From the NCBI GenBank assembly GCA_964555735.1, contig CAZKTS010000257.1:1-9315 (forward strand): 9,315 nucleotides of DNA, written 5' to 3'. Numbering within the stretch: the first letter of the stretch is position 1; every line of letters begins with the position of its first letter. The position numbers were made by a program, and so were the translations under genes. The notes under the pieces were generated by a model. It saw only the letters and a list, made by a program, of their open reading frames with translations, was not told where the DNA came from and searched no databases. Of the stretch, positions 6,149 through 9,315 are shown piece after piece. The stretch comes from CAZKTS01 sp964555735 (GTDB lineage Bacteria; Actinomycetota; Acidimicrobiia; IMCC26256; PALSA-555).

Positions 6149-8653
6149 ATGGCGCGCGGGAAGCTCCGCATCTACTTGGGAGCTGCTCCCGGCGTGGGCA
6201 AGACCTACGCCATGCTCAACGAGGGCTGGCGCCGGCACGAGCGCGGCACCGACGTGGTCATCGGGATCTACGAGACCCACGGCCGCGCGCAGACCGCGGC
6301 GCAGGTTCGTGACCTCGAGGTCGTGCCGCGACGGAAGATCGAGTACCGGGGGACGGTGCTCGAGGAGATGGACCTCGACGCGGTGCTGGCCCGGCGCCCC
6401 GACGTGGCCCTGGTCGACGAGCTCGCGCACACGAACGCGCCGGGCTCGACGCACGAGAAGCGGTGGCAGGACGTCGAAGCACTGCTCGCGGCGGGGATCG
6501 ACGTGATCTCGACGCTCAACATCCAGCACCTCGAGTCGGTCAACGACGTCGTGGAGAAGATCACGGGGATCAAGCAGAAGGAGACGATCCCCGACGAGCT
6601 CGTGCGGCAGGCGGAGCAGGTGGAGCTCGTCGACATGACGCCCGAGGCCCTGCGCCGGCGCCTGGCCCACGGCAACGTGTACCCGCTCGAGCGCGTCGAC
6701 GCCTCGCTCGCGAACTACTTCCGACTGGGCAACCTCGCTGCGCTGCGCGAGATCGCGCTGCTGTGGGTCGCCGACAAGGTGGAGGAGAACCTCCAGCAGT
6801 ACATGGAGGACCACGGCATCGAGGCGTCGTGGGAGACGCGTGAGCGGGTGGTCGTCGCGCTCACCGGTGCACCCGGTGGCGACGTGCTGATCCGGCGCGC
6901 CGCACGCATGGCGCGCCGCGCCCAGGGCGACCTCGTCGGCGTGCACATCCGCCCGACCGACGGACTCGCCGAACGGTCCCCCGAGCTGCTCGCGAAGCAC
7001 CGCCGGCTCCTCGAGGACGTGGGTGGCTCGTACCAGGAGGTCGCCGCCAGCGACGTGGGTGAGGCGCTCGTCAACGTCGCCAAGGCGGAGCGGGCGACAC
7101 AGCTCGTGCTCGGGGAGAGCCGTCAGTCGCGCTGGGCGCACCTGATCCACGGCTCCGTGGTCTCGCGGGTGCTGCGCGCCGCGGAGGCCATCGACGTCCA
7201 CGTGATCGCGACGGCCGCCTCCGAGGAGGTCGACGCTGCACCCGCGCGCAACATCCGAGTGCGTCCGCCGTCCATCTCCCGTCGCCGCCAGCTCCTGGCC
7301 GTCGGCGTCGCCGTGGTCGCGCTGCCGGTGGTCACGGTGCTGCTCGACCTGTCGCGGGAGCGGCTCAGCCTGCCGAGCGTGCTGCTGATCTACCTGCTGG
7401 TGGTCGTCGGGGTTGCTGCGATCGGCGGCTTCGTGCCCGCGATCCTCGCCGCGCTCGGTGGGTTCCTCCTCGCCAACTACTTCTTCACGCACCAGGTGCA
7501 CACGTTCACGATCGCTCAGGACGACAACCTGATCGCGCTGATCGTGTTCGTCATCGTCGGTGTGGTCGTCGGGGACCTCGTGACCAGGGTCGGGCGGCGC
7601 AGTGCGCAGGCCGCACAGGCGCGCGCCGAGGCCGAGACGATCGCCCAGCTCAGCGGGTCGCTGCTCAGCGAGCAGGATCCCGTGCCCGCGTTGATGACCG
7701 GCCTGCGCGGCGCCTTCGGCTGCGCGTCAGTCGCGGTGCTCCGGCGGGATGGAGACTCGTGGCGCGTCGAGAGCAGCGCCGGAGCTCCGGTGCCGACGCG
7801 ACCGGAGGATGCACCGGTGAGCGTGCCGTTGGACGCCGACACCGTCCTCGCCGTGTGCGGCGACGGTCTCGGCGAGGCCGACGTCCACACGCTGCGCGCC
7901 TTCACGGGCCAGCTCGCGCTCGCGGTCGAACGCCGCCGGCTGCGCGCCGAGGCCGCAGCCGCCGAGGGCCTGGCCGAGGCCAACCAGCTCCGCACCGCGT
8001 TGCTCGCCGCGGTGTCGCACGACCTGCGGACGCCGCTGGCATCGATCAAGGCGTCGGTGACCAGCCTGCTCCAAGAGGACGTCGCGCTCACGGACGACGC
8101 GCGCGACGAGCTGCTCGAGGCGATCGACGAGGAGACCGACCGGCTCGACCAGCTCGTCGGCAACCTGCTCGACATGAGCCGACTCCAGACCGGCGCGCTC
8201 GAGCTGGTGTGGAGCGACGTGGGCCTGGACGAGGTGGTGCCGGGCGCGCTCGCCGGCATCGCCGACGCCACGACGCGTGTCCTCGTCGACGTCCCCGAGA
8301 CGCTGCCGCGCGTCCGTGCCGACGTCGGCTTGCTCGAGCGGGCGATCGCCAACGTGGTGGCGAACGCGCTGCACGCGTCGCCGCCCGATCGCCCGGTGCG
8401 CATCTTCGCCGGCCTGAACCAGGGTCGGGTCGAGCTCACGATCGCCGACGAGGGTCCGGGGATCCCGCGCGACCAACGGGAGCAGGTCTTCCGGCCGTTC
8501 CAGCGGCTCGGTGACAACCCGCAGGGTGACGGCGTCGGACTCGGGCTCGCGGTCGCGCGCGGCTTCGTGGAGGCGATGGGTGGCGACCTCCGCATCGACG
8601 ACACGCCCGGCGGTGGCGCCACCGTCGAGATCAGTCTCCCGGTGGAGCCATGA
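6149..8653 (+). CDS. kdpD: Sensor histidine kinase KdpD
   Basis: An 834-residue membrane sensor kinase (E. coli 894) that phosphorylates KdpE when potassium is limiting. The N-terminal KdpD domain (about 1-220) has the Walker A motif GAAPGVGKT (11-19) and a Walker B-like ALVDELAHTNAPGS (87-100). A universal-stress-protein-like domain follows at about 232-355. Four membrane helices (about 381-398, 408-425, 428-446, 460-478) form the DUF4118 region, with an Arg-containing segment after helix 4 (TRVGRRS). A GAF-like region spans about 495-595. The kinase core has the phosphoacceptor H624 in SHDLRTPLASIKAS, N-box N735 and N739, DEGPGIP (767-773), FRPFQRL (781-787) and GDGVGLGLAV (793-802). All catalytic elements are present, so it should be active. 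Its TGA overlaps the kdpE start (ATGA). Confidence 0.97.
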   Translation: MARGKLRIYLGAAPGVGKTYAMLNEGWRRHERGTDVVIGIYETHGRAQTAAQVRDLEVVPRRKIEYRGTVLEEMDLDAVLARRPDVALVDELAHTNAPGSTHEKRWQDVEALLAAGIDVISTLNIQHLESVNDVVEKITGIKQKETIPDELVRQAEQVELVDMTPEALRRRLAHGNVYPLERVDASLANYFRLGNLAALREIALLWVADKVEENLQQYMEDHGIEASWETRERVVVALTGAPGGDVLIRRAARMARRAQGDLVGVHIRPTDGLAERSPELLAKHRRLLEDVGGSYQEVAASDVGEALVNVAKAERATQLVLGESRQSRWAHLIHGSVVSRVLRAAEAIDVHVIATAASEEVDAAPARNIRVRPPSISRRRQLLAVGVAVVALPVVTVLLDLSRERLSLPSVLLIYLLVVVGVAAIGGFVPAILAALGGFLLANYFFTHQVHTFTIAQDDNLIALIVFVIVGVVVGDLVTRVGRRSAQAAQARAEAETIAQLSGSLLSEQDPVPALMTGLRGAFGCASVAVLRRDGDSWRVESSAGAPVPTRPEDAPVSVPLDADTVLAVCGDGLGEADVHTLRAFTGQLALAVERRRLRAEAAAAEGLAEANQLRTALLAAVSHDLRTPLASIKASVTSLLQEDVALTDDARDELLEAIDEETDRLDQLVGNLLDMSRLQTGALELVWSDVGLDEVVPGALAGIADATTRVLVDVPETLPRVRADVGLLERAIANVVANALHASPPDRPVRIFAGLNQGRVELTIADEGPGIPRDQREQVFRPFQRLGDNPQGDGVGLGLAVARGFVEAMGGDLRIDDTPGGGATVEISLPVEP

Positions 8654-9315
8654 CTTCGACACGAGTCCTGGTCGTCGACGACGAGCCGCAGATCCGGCGC
8701 GCGCTCGGCATCAACCTGCGGGCGCGCGGCTACGAGGTGGACCTGGCGGAGTCCGGTGAGCAAGGCCTGGAGCTCGCGGCGCGCCACCATCCCGACGTGG
8801 TCGTGCTCGACCTCGGCCTGCCCGGCATGGACGGCGTGGAGGTGATCGAAGGGCTCCGAGGCTGGTCACGCGTCCCGATCATCGTGCTGTCGGTGCGCGA
8901 CGCCGAGGCGGCGAAGGTCGCGGCGCTCGACGCGGGTGCCGACGACTTCGTGACCAAGCCGTTCGGCATGGACGAGCTGCTCGCGCGCCTGCGCGCCGCG
9001 GTGCGCCGGGCTGCGCCGGCCGAAGAAGAGGCGGTCGTGGAGACGCCCGACTTCACCATCGACCTCGCGGCCAAGCGGGTCACGCGCGGCGGCGAGGAGA
9101 TCCGGCTGACGCCGACCGAGTGGCACCTCGTCGAGGTGCTGGTGCGCAACCGGGGCAAGCTCGTGGCGCAACGCCAGCTGCTCCAGGAGGTCTGGGGCCC
9201 GCAGTACCACGACGAGACCAACTACCTGCGGGTGTTCATGGCCCAGGTGCGGCGCAAGCTCGAGCCCGAGCCGTCGCACCCGCGCTACTTCTTCACCGAG
9301 CCGGGGATGGGCTAC
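8650..9315 (+). CDS. kdpE: Response regulator KdpE (3' end cut by window)
   Basis: 222 codons are open to the window end with no stop. KdpE proteins are usually about 225-230 residues and end shortly after the EPGxGY motif, which here is the very end (EPGMGY), so only a few residues are missing. The receiver domain has the acidic pair D10 and D11, the phosphoacceptor D54 in VVLDLGLPGMDG, S81 and K103 in TKPF. The OmpR-type winged-helix DNA-binding domain (about 130-222) shows IRLTPTEWHLVEVLVRNRGKL (151-171, quoted here in part as its first conserved block) and the recognition-helix region DETNYLRVFMAQVRRKLE. When phosphorylated by KdpD it should activate the kdp operon, most likely from the 1191-1325 region. 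The ATG overlaps the kdpD stop by 4 bases, indicating translational coupling. Confidence 0.96.
   Translation, partial: MTSTRVLVVDDEPQIRRALGINLRARGYEVDLAESGEQGLELAARHHPDVVVLDLGLPGMDGVEVIEGLRGWSRVPIIVLSVRDAEAAKVAALDAGADDFVTKPFGMDELLARLRAAVRRAAPAEEEAVVETPDFTIDLAAKRVTRGGEEIRLTPTEWHLVEVLVRNRGKLVAQRQLLQEVWGPQYHDETNYLRVFMAQVRRKLEPEPSHPRYFFTEPGMGY

Noticed and set aside
6077..7501. Long minus-strand frame opposite kdpC and kdpD
   Set aside because: Same shadow effect: His/Arg/Asp-rich translation, no recognisable domain, fully covered by kdpD on the other strand.
7516..8790. Minus-strand frame opposite the kinase core of kdpD
   Set aside because: Ser/Arg/Thr-rich shadow of kdpD with no motif; the + strand gene has all its kinase motifs intact.

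Overview
The window is a high-GC bacterial chromosome segment carrying a nearly complete Kdp high-affinity potassium uptake locus on the + strand. Strong GC bias in codon third positions, a long KdpC and a stand-alone DUF4118-GAF protein upstream all fit an actinobacterium, possibly a deep-branching one such as Acidimicrobiia. That placement is inference; no marker gene is present to fix it. All genes point the same way and there is very little non-coding DNA.

Layout: (1) 1-366, the C-terminal end of a membrane-bound proton-pumping pyrophosphatase (hppA). (2) 426-1190, a KdpD-like membrane sensor module (DUF4118 plus GAF) with no kinase. It is preceded by a 12-bp perfect palindrome. (3) 1191-1325, the only sizeable gap before the kdp genes. 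It contains a nested RNA hairpin with a UACG loop just upstream of the first kdp start codon. (4) 1326-1573, two tiny membrane-peptide genes too short to be found by length-based gene calling: an unnamed 53-residue peptide and the 29-residue KdpF. (5) 1665-6117, kdpA, kdpB and kdpC, the core of the pump. (6) 6149-9315, kdpD and kdpE, the sensor kinase and response regulator. kdpE is cut by the window end a few codons before its expected stop.

Together KdpF, KdpA, KdpB and KdpC form the ATP-driven potassium importer: KdpA is the channel-like ion-selecting subunit, KdpB the P-type ATPase, KdpC the extracytoplasmic accessory subunit and KdpF a small stabilising helix. KdpD and KdpE control kdp expression in response to potassium limitation or osmotic stress. 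Gene spacing (GTGA, ATGA and 1-nt junctions) points to one polycistronic transcript. A well-spaced promoter-like sequence directly before kdpD suggests that the regulators may also be expressed independently as a leaderless mRNA.

I found no mobile element, CRISPR array, tRNA or rRNA, and no convincing new biological system. The points most worth following are the structured kdp leader, the extra small peptide before kdpF, the kinase-less KdpD-like neighbour and the possible leaderless kdpDE promoter.
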